In this document: piece after piece, positions 13,058 to 24,642 of the stretch
Layout of the letters: every line of letters begins with the position of its first letter
How positions within the stretch are numbered: position 1 is the stretch's first letter
Assembly: GCA_016800925.1 (NCBI GenBank)
Contig: JABCPU010000042.1
Span: forward strand, 215,372 to 279,371
Length of the DNA stretch: 64,000 nt
Origin: Suillus spraguei
Lineage: Eukaryota > Basidiomycota > Agaricomycetes > Boletales > Suillaceae
Direction: 5' to 3'
The notes under the pieces: model-generated
What the model saw: only the letters and a program-made list of their open reading frames with translations
What the model was told of the DNA's origin: nothing
Databases searched by the model: none
Program-made: the position numbers and the translations under genes

Positions 13058-14525
13058 TTAGTTGGTGGTGGCATCAGTGAACGAAGTTTTGGCAAAACCG
13101 ACGCGGGAGTTGCTGGTATCGAGCACAGTGTAGAAGCGCTGAAGGAATACGTAGCCATTATGAAAGTCAATCCCTTGACCCGTGGGTGTGCCGAGGCTTT
13201 TAACGACGAGATATATGGCATTGTCGGCCCCATTAATCGCGGCGTTAATAGAACGAGGCCAGATTTGGGCGTTGGGTGTAAGACTGTAGGTTTCCTATGC
13301 AAAATGGTGAACAAGGGATGCGAGGGTTGACAGAATTGACATACCTTGCCAATATGGAAGTCCAAGTTATGTAGAGCACCGTACTTCCCAGGGGTAATAG
13401 TAAGAAGATTAGTCGCCGTATCCAATGTACCGCCGGTTGCAACCCGGTACCTATCATAGGCATCTATCGAACACTGATTAGACCATTATTACTTGCCGAC
13501 TTTAAATACACACCGGAAGCAATCGAAATAAAGGTGAAGCCACTATCGATGATACCAGCGGTCGAGCTTAAGATCATCGTGCCAGTGGGCCCGTAAGTGA
13601 TGCTCTGATCGATACCCCAGTAGTTCGATGCGGGGGCAGTGGTGGTGATAGGACTGAAACAAAACAATTACTGTCAGTCTGGGTTGATCCAAGGAGCTGA
13701 GGTAGCCTACGTGTATGTAATGTCGCCGATGTACATGGCAGGGTTAGTCTCACCAAAGCTGAGCTCTCCACTGCTCTCTCCTTCTAGAGTGCTGAGCTGG
13801 AAAAAGATACCAACAAGGGGCTGAGAAATGGCGCCTTTGGCATGCAGGAAGTCAGTGACAGTCGGGAACGTGTCTTTCGGACTATTTTTCAGGGTGCCGA
13901 TTGTCAAGCCTGCAGGTCCGATGCCAAGGATACCATCAAAATTGATGCCGTGCGAAACAGAAGCGACACCGATTGGCATCTCGATGGCCTGCGAGCCATT
14001 GAGAGCGACGGTATCATTGTATAGAATTCCTATAAATAATCGTAGGTATTTTCAACTTATGATATTGTTGTATGTCATACCATCGAAGGAGGCAGAACTG
14101 TAGGTTACCGCCACAGGCTGCCTAGTATTGACGCTGGTGTGGGTTGCCACGTAATGATGGTTGGCGCCAACCCATGTGACCGCGCTACCGGTGTCGACAA
14201 TCAAGTCGTCTTCAATAATACATTAGCAGCCGCATGTTTTCTCAGTGTTGAACTTACAGGTTGTGGGGGGAATGCCAATGTCAACTGATACGATGTCGGC
14301 GAAAAAATCGGATTCTAAAAAGACATTAGTAGGTTGGCCACGCCTGATGTTGTCCCTGAAGGCCGCCGCGCGAGCTTCGTCGTGCTGCACGAGGTTGGTA
14401 CTATTGGAGGATTTGAGCCTCCTGGTCATAGGGAGGGTGATGGGAGAATTGGGAACTTCGGCGGGCGATCCCGTGTTTGACAAAGCCAGGAGTGTCAACA
14501 AGCTTAAGAATGCAGCAGAGAGCAT
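13058..14525 (-). CDS. Secreted pepsin-like aspartic protease (family A1), paralogue 1
   Basis: The start at 14525 gives a clear signal peptide (MLSAAFLSLLTLLALSNTGS) and then a propeptide. Exons join through about 50-bp GT-AG introns. The catalytic pair is visible as VDTGSAVTWVG (near 14200) and IIDSGFTFIS (near 13555). Between them, FDGILGIGPAGLTIGT and GELSFGETNPAMYIGDITYT are typical A1 segments. The C terminus reads FLQRFYTVLD, then RVGFAKTSF, and stops at 13058. Total length is about 410 residues, normal for the family. It is expected to be an extracellular or vacuolar endopeptidase. A damaged paralogue lies at 39110-40598, and the upstream 200 bp are conserved between the two. No break was seen. 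Confidence 0.85.
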
Positions 14526-14561
14526 GATTTACTGGGAAATCATATCATACCTGGTGGCCCA

Positions 14562-14569
14562 TTATATAT
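14562..14569 (-). promoter_or_regulatory. Putative TATA box of aspartic protease 1
   Basis: TATATAAT (minus strand) lies about 37 bases upstream of the ATG at 14525. The same sequence is kept at the same distance in paralogue 2. The spacing implies a very short 5' leader. Confidence 0.4.
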
Positions 14570-14889
14570 GCACTAGCGAATGTGATGAACCATAGCCACG
14601 TCAGTCCCCCTCGAAAAAGCGAATGAGGAGATAGCTGTGATCCTTGTCATCACAAGTGCAAGGGTTCAACTTCCCAATAAAATGTGGCAAGAGATGGTTT
14701 GCTGGCATGTTACTGTTTGAAAACCACCATTTACGAAATTAATGTAGTACTTGTTCTCGCGCGGCTTGAGATCTGAGATTGAAATCAACACCCCAAAAAG
14801 GGTATCCCCTGCGCCACGATCATCGCTGTTCAATATCGTGAAAGTCCCGTCTGTCCGTCCTCCCACTGGTTGTGTTGATAGGCACTATG

Positions 14890-15145
14890 ATTGATTCAGT
14901 TCTCACTGCCAATTTTGCCTCCTTGTCAGCCGTCTCATTTCCGTGAATTTCTTTATGTCCTGGAGACCATCATAAGGTGACGTCGAAGTCCGGGTATCGT
15001 CTGGCTAGCGATTTCATTTCCCGTGTTCTTGTCTTTTGGTTCGCATGCCCAATGTTGGCTGCTTGTCACAGTCTCTCGCTGTCCAACGAGGAAGTGCGTG
15101 ATTTTAATGCTGGTGGTGCTTTGACTCCAGGTTCTTAACCACTCT
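14890..15145 (-). pseudogene. LINE (non-LTR retrotransposon) RNase H fragment
   Basis: On the minus strand this encodes a truncated stretch like FDVTL-WSPGHKEIHGNETA, the C-terminal RNase H signature of Tad/I-type LINE polyproteins. It is closely related in DNA to 42960-43200 on the plus strand. Stops interrupt it. The flanking 14590-14889 and 15146-15690 hold no recognisable gene. A short open stretch at 14666-14866 (minus strand, containing LFGVLISISDLKPRENKYY) is of unknown origin. Confidence 0.5.
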
Positions 15146-15691
15146 GACATATCTTACATTGGCGAATTGCGACTACCGCAACGCTACCATCAATCACTTC
15201 CGAAGTTCCAGCAACATGGGCGGCTGCCATCGCACATTCCTCCAAGTTCAACAAAACCATCACCCAAAAAGGTAGGTCGCACTCTCATCTTAGGATGATC
15301 ATAAACTTGAATCTAGGAAAAGGATGAGGAGCGGTGAAATGTGAGCATGAATCACTAGTTTTTTAACTGTTTCCTGACGTCAGAAATGGTTGACAGCACT
15401 GTTTGACAATCCCTCAAAAATCAGCGTCCTTATTCTGTCAAGTCTTTTTCTCTTTTCCAACGTAGTCAGTGCTTTTGTCTCACCCAAGTTTCGTGCAGTC
15501 ATACTTTGAGGTGTGGTAGACCGCCATGACGGCCCTTCAATTCAAAATATTATACTGAGTCCATGTTAAAATTCTAGCGTGTTCACCTTCTTTATCGACG
15601 CATTTCAGATGAATTTAACTTGTACATGTTCAAGTTGACTGTATCGATTTGCACGCTTGCCCGCTCAATGCAGTTGATGTACCCTCAGTGA

Positions 15692-16270
15692 CCATCAAAT
15701 GCGATGACGCTCGCTGTGACGATGTCCAAACTGTCATTCACTGTGCGCAAACTCCCACCAGCCGATAACAACATCAAACTCTCGGCACTCTCTCGTCATC
15801 TCTCTGCTTCCGGCTATCCACTCCCAGGTTCTGCTCGTACTTTCAGCTCTTGAGAGGATTCTGACGAGGAGAGCGGGATCATGTTTGCTGATAGTGGCGT
15901 AAGGATGAGCCAGACTCTAGCGATGAAGACAACTTTCTCGAGAACGAGCTTATCACTTCTTTCAACAAGTTCGGCGCAGACGATGTGTTCTTCTACAGCT
16001 CACGAAAGGCACACGTGCTACTTATCTCATTCAGTATAAATGGCAAAAAGCCAAACCCCAAAGTTCCTACGGGTCCGCTTGTCGTTCCTCTGAAGTCAAA
16101 TCTTGACTGGCGGGAGGCGACGCGGACCAGAAATAACAAACAGCATAAATCCTTGCAGGGAAACAAAGACAGAACCTGGTCGAACATAAAGTTTCCGAAC
16201 TAAATTCCCGCTACATGTAGGTGGAGGGTCTTTCCGGTCGTGATTTTCTTTGCAAATACAGTCATGACAT
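15692..16270 (+). pseudogene. Unidentified gene remnant, inverted copy 2 (longer)
   Basis: This is the plus-strand partner of 12243-12505. It reads MSKLSFTVRKLPPADNNIKL, then a TGA, then EDSDEESGIMFADSGV. It continues as discontinuous frames to about 16270 (ENELITSFNKFGADD near 15950; a segment around HKVSELNSRYM near 16200). The family is unknown. It is broken by a stop and by frame changes. It abuts a stray HET-gene fragment. Confidence 0.45.
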
Positions 16271-16370
16271 GTCGGAGCGAGGAGATTGTCATCTGAATGT
16301 CATCTTCGGACAGAGATGGTATGGTGTAGAGTGGAGCTTTGTATGAAGTAATGATCAAATCCAGCTAGTT
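16255..16370 (-). pseudogene. Stray fragment of the neighbouring HET gene
   Basis: This is nearly the same sequence as 17036-17140 inside the HET gene. The shared core GTCATCTTCGGACAGAGATG is followed by GGTATGGTGTA/GGCATGGTGTA and GTGGAGCTTTGTATGAAGT. It is in the same orientation, downstream of the gene's stop codon. It is probably a small local duplication. Confidence 0.6.
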
Positions 16371-16446
16371 ATCTCGAGTGTTTTGACGTCCATCATACAG
16401 CAGTGAACAGAATCCACGGATATAAATAACTCCCAAATGCACGTCG

Positions 16447-19400
16447 CTACAATATCTCAAGTGTCTTGACCATGTCCGGAATAGAAGAAAGGTCTTTGAC
16501 TTGTGCAATAATATCACGATCTGACGCGATTCTCTTGTATTCTCCCCCGCGCTGCTGTGCTAGTAAAAATGCGCCAAAAGGCTGCTCAAGACGAGCAGTC
16601 AATCGCAACGCTCGATCGATCAATGCCGGATCAACCGACTCCTGTGCTTCCCCAGGTGATTCCTGTAATGGAGACCCGGGAAGAGACCAATAATCCTCCT
16701 CGCTCTCCGTGTCGTCGGCAATGTCAGGCAGCTCTGCCAAGTTAGATGACTCCGCGAAGTCAGGGAGCTCGAGGAGATAACGATTCCACGGACGAACAAG
16801 CAAAAACGTCTGCATAGTGGGTCGTGGTGATGAGAACTGAAGTAGCGTGTCCTTCGTGGTGATCAGCAGGTCATGAAGCCCGTCGGCCTTGACTTCATAT
16901 ATCTCCTGGTCTTGAGCTCCACCCCGTTTGACTGCTGTGACACGAAATGCAATGCAAGGCAGATGCAGTCTGCATTGTGCGAAACGAGGGGCATTCAGGT
17001 TGTCAAGCAGGTCGTAAAGTTTCAGAATTGAATCTAGAGCCACGACAGGTCGGAGTGAGGATATTGATGTCTGGATGTCATCTTCGGACAGAGATGGCAT
17101 GGTGTATGGTGGAGCTTTGTATGAAGTGATGTCGGCCGGCAGGCAGCTATTGAATTCGGAGGATCTCCCCACCCAGTCCAAGGCACTGATGTCACCTGAC
17201 TGAGCTACGACCTCCTGCAAGAGCCTCCCAAGCGCCTTTTGCTTCTTCTCACCATAAATAACAGGCAAGTTGACACCGAAGATACCAAATAATGAGTATG
17301 CAGTGTCTTCCTGCCATGTGGTGACACGGGCCGACACCCATTGGAGTTTCTCCCGGGCGTCTCTCATCCCCGGACGGAAGGCAACAAGGGCATGGGAATC
17401 TATGCCTGTCGCATCCCCCATCTCCTTCATGATTGTAAGGGAATCCTTGTGGTTAGGAGAGCGATCGTCGAGATATAGCGACCAATCGTTCTGGTAAAAT
17501 AGGACAAGTCTGGGGGCGAGGAATTCCTGAACTGTCCATCCTCGCGTGTTCCAAGCGCTACTTGCGAGTGCGCCAGCCTGCGACAAAGGTGGAACATCCG
17601 ACAGGTAGATGATGGTAAGCGCTGAATGGCGATACCAGATAAACATGGAGTTAACTGATTGTTGGAGCTCGACATTATTAGTCTGGTCGATGCAACAGGT
17701 ATCAACCCATGCCCAGCGATACCCTTGATTACGAGCAGTTTCACAGAATGACTTCAACTTCGCGATGCCACCAACTGGATCCAAGTCATATACCACCTTG
17801 CCCTGGATATCGTGCAACAACGGCTCCATCTCCTCCCACCTATGCGATAGCATGACATAACTGAAGTATGTCGCCACCACGTCCTGGATGCGTTCCATTT
17901 GAAGGTCTGCATGCTTCATTGTGGATGACAGAAGTTCTTTGTACTCTACGCTCGTTCTGAAGGTACTGATCTGTACTTCACGATTACACAAGCGCCCAGT
18001 GGAAGTGTTGATTAGACGATGGGGGGCGTCGTCGAGTCGAGTCTTGATCGCCTCTTGAATAGCACCTTCTGCTTTCGATGGGGTAGTATACTGTCGGCGC
18101 AAGTCTGGAAAAAGAGTCAGCAATGTTGAAGGATGTGTCATTTGGAGCGTACTTTGCGTTTGTGTGTCGGGAGCATTTTCCAACTTGGAGAGCATGATTC
18201 TGAAGGCCGCGATGGCTTCATCATATCGTTTTGCGTCATGAAGTACCGCATGCTTCAACTGATAACCAATGTAAGATGAGGGGTTGAGTTCGATGACCTG
18301 CGTGTCATCAAAATGAGTATCGAATACGAAACGACAGTTGTCATCGTACCTTTTCCGCATCGAGAAGGGCATCGTCCCATAGCATTTTCGCTGACCTTGC
18401 TCTACTGCGGTTCGCAAAGACGGTATCCGTTGTAAAATCGCAGTCGATCACCGCAGAGTAAAGCTCGATAGCTCTGTCATAGTTACCCGCAGCAAGAGCA
18501 TCATCACCGCCCGCGGCACAGTGCATGCTGCAATCTCGTTTGAAAGCTAAGTAAAATGATGGGGTCAGAAATTATACCTGGTTGACATCACGAAAACTTG
18601 CCTGTGAACCAATCAAGGCAGCATGTTTTTGTGGCCTCGTCAGCCATATCTATCATATATCGATATGCTTCGATGGTTTCTGGAAGTCTACCTGCTCGAA
18701 GGAGCGCATGACACCGATTCTGGTGTGCAATTCTCCATAAGGACATGAGGTCCCACCCGAATAACTAGGAAAAGCACGATGAAGTGTGAAACCCCGATCT
18801 GCAGTTATATTCGAATGAACCTACCACCACGAAGACATCATATTGAGAATGTATGGCCGACATGGACGAGAAATGAATGGTGTTGACAGCGGAAGTGAAG
18901 TGGTCAGCAGCTTCGCTGTGACGCACTCATCCACGCCATTCAAGACATTCAAGCCTAATTGGACATGTAGATAAGCCTGAGCGCAATGAGCGCAACGTTA
19001 ATACATGGAGTGGGCTTGGCTGTGTCAAGAACACTCACTTCTACGATTTGACAGGCGAGAGCATCGACATTTGGACAAGTGGCAGCTAGGTCTTGTACGC
19101 GCAGAATTGCCTCCTCATGTTGATTTGCATTAAAAAGGGCGATGGCCTGACAGTTTCCACGTAAGTCGCGACCACACGAGACAAAAATGACGTACCTTGA
19201 TCAAGAGTAGGAGAAGTGTTTTCTTGAGATTTGTACCCACGAACATGAACCCAAGGTCAAATGCTTTCATTGCGTTCTGGAACTGCCTTTTACCACAGAG
19301 AGCGATGCCCTTGGAGATGCAGCCTATCAAGGATGGCTGAATGCTCATGCCCTATATTGCCATGTAAGATATCCTGTGCTAAAAAGGTCGCGAGAGGACA

Positions 19401-20745
19401 GTGTATCACCTTGAGTGCGTCATCAAGTGCGCGGTCCCAGTCAGCCTTTCTCGCCAGTACAAACGAGCGATTCGCGTAAGACTTGTAGTTGTTGCTATCA
19501 GCGTTGATCTCTTGGGTGAGCAGCCTGTCAGCAGTAGACAAGTCGCCGGTTATGCATGCATTGCGGGCCGATAGGTCGATAGCGAGGATCTGGATCACCC
19601 ATGGTCAGATTGCATGGTAAGAATGAAGACTAGAAACAAACCTCGCAATCAGACTGTTGAACCTTGGAATCAACATTGATGATCAATATGCAAGGAGACG
19701 AGCAATGCACGGGAACTCACATTATCTGCCACTTGTTCCCTCGGGATGTCTCCCCGTAACACATCCTTGAAGAAAATGAGATGAAGAAGGGGCGGAAGAT
19801 AAAGAGAATACTTACATCTGATGCTGATCCTGAGAATATACTCGGACGAAGGTACTGCCCACTTTGAGATCATTTTATCTTCCTCCGCTAAGGATGTGTT
19901 TGCCATCCATGGAGAAGGTAACACAATATACCGGATCCGTACAGCGAATATGGCGATGGTTTGTTGATCCGAAAGCCGCCAAATGCGAACCTGGCGATCA
20001 TGAGATGCGGACGCGAGAAGGGTGCCAGTAGTGTTAAGGGCAATCATCCAGATATACCCAGTATGGCCCTTGCAGGATTCACCGACTTGCTTCCAGGTCG
20101 ATGAATCCCAGATCCGTATGGTGGGATCATTGTATCACCACCGAGACAAGCTGTTTTCCATCGGGCGTCCACGCGAGTGACGTATTCCATGATTCATGAC
20201 CCTTGAACTTTGCGATGCATTCCCTTGTGCCTGGATTCCATATTTGAATATCCTGGTTGCGATGGCAAGATGTTCACCAGACGGCGAATACCGAACGCAG
20301 TAGACTCGGTTGCCACAATTGATTGGATTTCCTTGCACCTCCCATGTTTTTGTGTTCCAGAACTGTGTTGTGTGATCATTGAGCCACTCGCAAGAAATGT
20401 GCTGTCCGGGGAAAAATCAAGTGACGTTATTCGTTGGAGTGGACTTTGATGGGTTGTGTGAGAGATTCGCCGTCTCTGTTCCAGGCGATGAGTTCTCCAC
20501 CGAAATCACCGCTTGCGATGAATTGCCCATCTCCTGATACTGCAAGTCCTCGTACTTGCGGCGATGCTCCTCCATTTTCTTCAACAAAATACCGTCTTCC
20601 AAGTCCCACAAACAAAGTGTCTTGTCGTACGAGGCCGTGACCATGCGGCGTCTATCGGGGAGACTGCGACTTCCAAAACATATTTTCATGACCTTCAAAT
20701 GTTTGAGTAGCCGTTGCGATTGGAATGATGGGCTGTTCTTCTGTC
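16447..20745 (-). pseudogene. WD40-TPR-HET domain protein; HET half intact, WD40 half frameshifted
   Basis: From N to C terminus, a WD40 part starts MTEEQPIIPIATATQTFEGH (20745) with repeats such as MVTASYDKTLCLWDLEDG and TTGTLLASASHDRQVRIWRL. TPR units follow, for example NNYKSYANRSFVLARKADWD at about 19490 and GNYDRAIELYSAVIDCD at about 18490. A long intact last exon (18417-16447) holds the HET domain: YVMLSHRWEEMEP, WAWVDTCCIDQTNNVELQQS, RGWTVQEFLAPRLVLF. HET proteins trigger cell death at vegetative incompatibility in fungi. WD40 and TPR parts usually sense or scaffold. The WD40 part needs at least three single-base corrections between about 20690 and 20370, so the full product is probably not made unless these are sequence errors. 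The HET exon alone could still act as a shorter protein. Confidence 0.75.
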
Positions 20746-21849
20746 ATTCTGCTCGAGGTGGATGGCGTTGATCACAACTTGCTGGAGAGCTTGTGGATGT
20801 CTTGATCCAAGTTTCAGAGGCGCGTGTTCCGGGCCTTTTTGTGCTTCTCAACCTGCTTCATGTACTTATCATTAGACGCCCAGGACACGGGGCCTGAAAC
20901 CTATATCTGCAGCCAATCCAGCGCCAGCTTTCCTCTCTTCATCTAGCTATCCACCATGACCATTCATCCATTCGATTCCATCATGGACGTACGGCCAGTG
21001 AATCGATACCATTCCTACCGGAAAAAAATGAGTTGCGGGCGAATCTGCAAGGTGGAAAGTCTATAACCCAGCAGAAACAAACATGCGTACGTACCCCTCT
21101 GCTTGTTATTTAGCTGTAATCGTCACTGCGATCAACAGCGATATCTACAAGCTCTTCATTTCAAGTATCGTGCCTCACCCTATTGCATTAGTGTCCATGA
21201 TCAGCGACTAGGGCGTAGAGAACTTGGCGCCGTTCTGGCTAGCTACACATTTGTTATCAAACACGTTCCGCATACTTACTGGCTTGCATCCACCTGTTCG
21301 TTCAACATAGTAGGCAATAGAACAAACAACATCTCTCTTCATTAGTTCGATAACCTCTTCCCATGGGTCACGAATGACCCGCCCGTCATCTCATTCGCAT
21401 GCAACCACAGCACTCTGGGCCGCCTCAAAGACACGGTCGCGAACGTGAAGAATAGCCGGAGATCGACCATTATGGACTACCCATTCGTTGTTAACGCAGA
21501 GGCAAGTACCATAGATACTCCTCCAGGCTCCAACGACTCACGAGTGGACTATCAGCGGTCTCACAAGCAAAATTGTGTATGCGTGTGCACCATGGAGTGC
21601 GAGGTGATTTCATTTCCTGCCGAGCCCGCTCCTTCGCTAACCACGCTACCTTAGCCCAGCATCTCTTCAAATCCATAGATATCACATATGATCCACCAAG
21701 TGACATGCGAGCACCGCATCACGCTCATCCTCGCCCACGTCAAATACACTCACATGCACAAAGATATACTTACAAGCATGGTGTCACTTACTACTACCAG
21801 GAAATAATGAGAATGGCACGTTATCTCTGTCTGTCCTTGTAAGTTTTAT
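20746..21849. other. Intergenic, nothing recognised
   Basis: No gene, RNA or mobile-element signature was found here on either strand. Only short shadow ORFs are present. Confidence 0.5.
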
Positions 21850-22265
21850 TCATGAATTAAATGGATCTCAGTCTGAGCGAGCGTCTCTCAAGGTGTTCAG
21901 CACCACATATCACAATACAGAGATGTAGCATAGACCTACGACCACAACCATTCGTCTGTTCCGCCTTGCCCGTCTTTGCATCGTCCATGATCATAGTAGT
22001 CCCCGGACTCTGTCACAACATTTATCAACCATCACGATCTCGCTCCCTTTGGTCTAAATCCCTGCCGCCGTCCCTTCTACTATCATCTCATCATCCCTGT
22101 CTCCTCAGTCATCACTGTCACATTCTTGTCGCCTGTTGCGATCACTTTGTCTTCTAGGGTCACGGACATCCAAATCCCTCCATCTAGACCCTCCTCACAG
22201 TTATCATCCCTCCTACTACCCTTCCCTCAGCTCCGTCTGACAGCGAAACCCTCCTTGAAACAGTC
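21850..22265. repeat. Dispersed repeat, copy B
   Basis: This is the direct-orientation relative of 5940-6345, with the shared block CAGAGATGTAGCATAGACCTA and colinear pyrimidine-rich blocks after it. The remainder up to 22903 has no recognised gene. Confidence 0.6.
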
Positions 22266-22903
22266 GCAGTCCCACTGCCACTCTTGCTGTCCTCCCTACT
22301 GCTCTCCTGTCCCACAAGCGTGACATATCGTTGTAGGGTTGTTTGAGTCGTGTGACCCGTTCATAGACTCAATCACAAGACCCGTGACGCACAGCTGGGC
22401 CATGTAGTGCGTCAGGCGAAGATCGGATTGGCACGTTGGCAGTCAGAGATGTCCCGCTTGAATACTGATGGTGGAGTGCAAGGGAGAGGGTGAGTATGTG
22501 GGTGATATGTGAACAGGTACCGCTTTGGACCTGCTAGTAAATCAGTGATGCAATGATGTACTATATGCGCAGCCCTTACCAAGCCCGTAAACAAGACTTA
22601 TGTCGACATGCAATGTTGTGCAACGTGATCGAAAATTGTCTAACCTCGTACTGAAAAGATGGAGTGCTGGGTTCCTGCATGCTCTGTCATTCGTGATCAA
22701 CTTCAAGGGTCGATGAAATATAAATTCGGTGGGTGCTGCATCAAGTCAGGACGCAACCAGTGTAAGGCTAAACGCCACATCCTGAATTGGGTCAACTAGA
22801 TACTATAGACTAGTACTGGATCGTAATCTATGATAAAGTAGAGGATTCATTGGGTGACTTCCCGCAGGCCTAAATAATCCAGCATAGAATATAATTTCAC
22901 GGA

Positions 22904-24642
22904 TTAGGAAGGTGTGCCGCGATACAGTGGATCTTCAGTTCCAGGCTCCCATTCAACAAGGCCAAAGATCGCGCCGTTCAAGTCGTTGGAGATCTCCGAG
23001 GGAATCACATCCTCGTATCCTGCACCGATCAGGATGACCTGGTCGAATGCCCGGCTCCAGTCCACCTCGTATGGATATCGGGCACAGAGAGGATGTGAGA
23101 TCTCCCACTTGGTTGCTGTCATCTGGTGAAGTAGAGCAGACGCAGATGGAAATGATGCAGATGCGATAGATGGAAAGATAGCATGAAAATAAGACAAGGT
23201 GTTTAAGTTGCGCTGGTCGACGGCATTAAAATGTGTATTCGTCAGATTTGGTGATATTACTTCGAGCGTATACTGGAATGCCTTGCTCGGCACAGACTGG
23301 TTGTAAGGAGTATCATAGGCTGGCGGAGCAGTTGGCCAACCTTTCTCTTCTGAACCTATAATCTCAAATACATGGGTGGGCTCGGCAAGCTTTCTCGATC
23401 TTGGCATTTAGATCAGCACCAAGACCCTTCGTCCATCCCATAGTATTGACCACCAGGGGAGTAACATCGGCTACCCTCGTGTCGATCGACTCATCGTCGG
23501 GCATAGAAGTTTGAACCTCGATCTTGTACGTTTCAAGTAGCACTTGAACGGCCGCAAGATAGTGTGCCGGACTGCACCGTGGTGAAGTTGCTCTAACGTA
23601 GTGGGCTTTGTATGGAAGACTAGGATGCGTAAAAGGCGGGCCTCAATACAAAGATATTTCAATGGCTCTACTAGGTTGATGTAGTGATTGCTCACCGAAT
23701 ACCGGGTTCTCGATAACGTTTAGGGCGACCAAACCCCCAGGTGTAAATTCGGATTGTCCCACGTCGCATTCGAGATATGCAATGCGCTGAAATCTATAAA
23801 GCACCGTCAGCAGTATTTGACTATGTTGAACTTTAAACATACCTCGCCAAAAGCCTGTTCAAGAGCGTCCGAGCAAATGTGCTCTTTCCGACCCTTGACG
23901 ACATAGACAGAGAGTGGTATGGGATCCTCTGAAGGTGGTGGCGTCTCTGCAGCGTTCAGAGCAATAGTCCATGATTCTGGTAGTACGAACGGCAGCACGT
24001 CCCTGGTGCTGTGTGTCACCTGTATGACAGGACAAATGATACATTGCATACATTCGAGAACAGGACACATACCAGGCTCACACCAGGCCGTATAACTTCT
24101 GCTGAGCTCCGCTGCCAACGCGAAGGTTCAAAAACTCCATCAAAGACGCGACATACACGTCCAAGACTTTCCACGCCTGTATCGAGCGATTGAATCGCTA
24201 CTACAGCTCCACCGTCATTGTTTCTGATGCGAGGAGGAAGGGAATATATGTTCGAGTCGTCGTGTACGTCCGACGAGGCGCATCGTAAGATAGGAATGGG
24301 AGCAGCACGAGGGGCGAACACATGGTGAGCTACTTTTGAGGCAGACAACGTTACACCGAGTATGGAGATAGATCCGCTCAAAACAATGAGAGCGCATGAC
24401 CCTAGAAGCGCGAGTGTCTCCTCCCTGTCGCTGGAAGGCACTGAAGTCTCGTTTTGCAAGCCGGTGGCACTGGCTTCATCGGTAGAGAGCTCGTAAACGT
24501 TAAGATCGCGAGTGGGTCTGAACATGTTAATGCTTTGCACGCTGACACGATGAGCCACGGCATCGGAGTTCAACAATTGGAATGTCCACCACCCCTTATA
24601 GATCACGTCGTACCTACTTCTCCCCTCAGTCTGTTCCATCAC
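22904..24642 (-). pseudogene. GRC3: Polynucleotide 5'-hydroxyl-kinase Grc3/Nol9-like, damaged copy
   Basis: Family landmarks appear in order: DLNVYELSTDEASATGL, ALLGSCALIVLSGSISILGV, HHVFAPRAAPIP, RVFDGVFEPSRWQ, DVLPFVLPESWTIAL, then IAYLECDVGQSEFTPGG (P-loop kinase core, near 23770), VVNTMGWTKGLG and EPTHVFEIIGSEE. Splice sites such as 24068-24020 look normal. The Walker A region is broken: after VYVVKG about 11 bases are missing, removing most of the GxxxxGKS loop and shifting frame. The continuation (STFARTLL) is in another frame. A second single-base shift sits near 23385. The usual long N-terminal region is also absent. Grc3 phosphorylates rRNA processing intermediates (ITS2) and is essential in yeast, so an intact copy is expected elsewhere. 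Confidence 0.8.
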
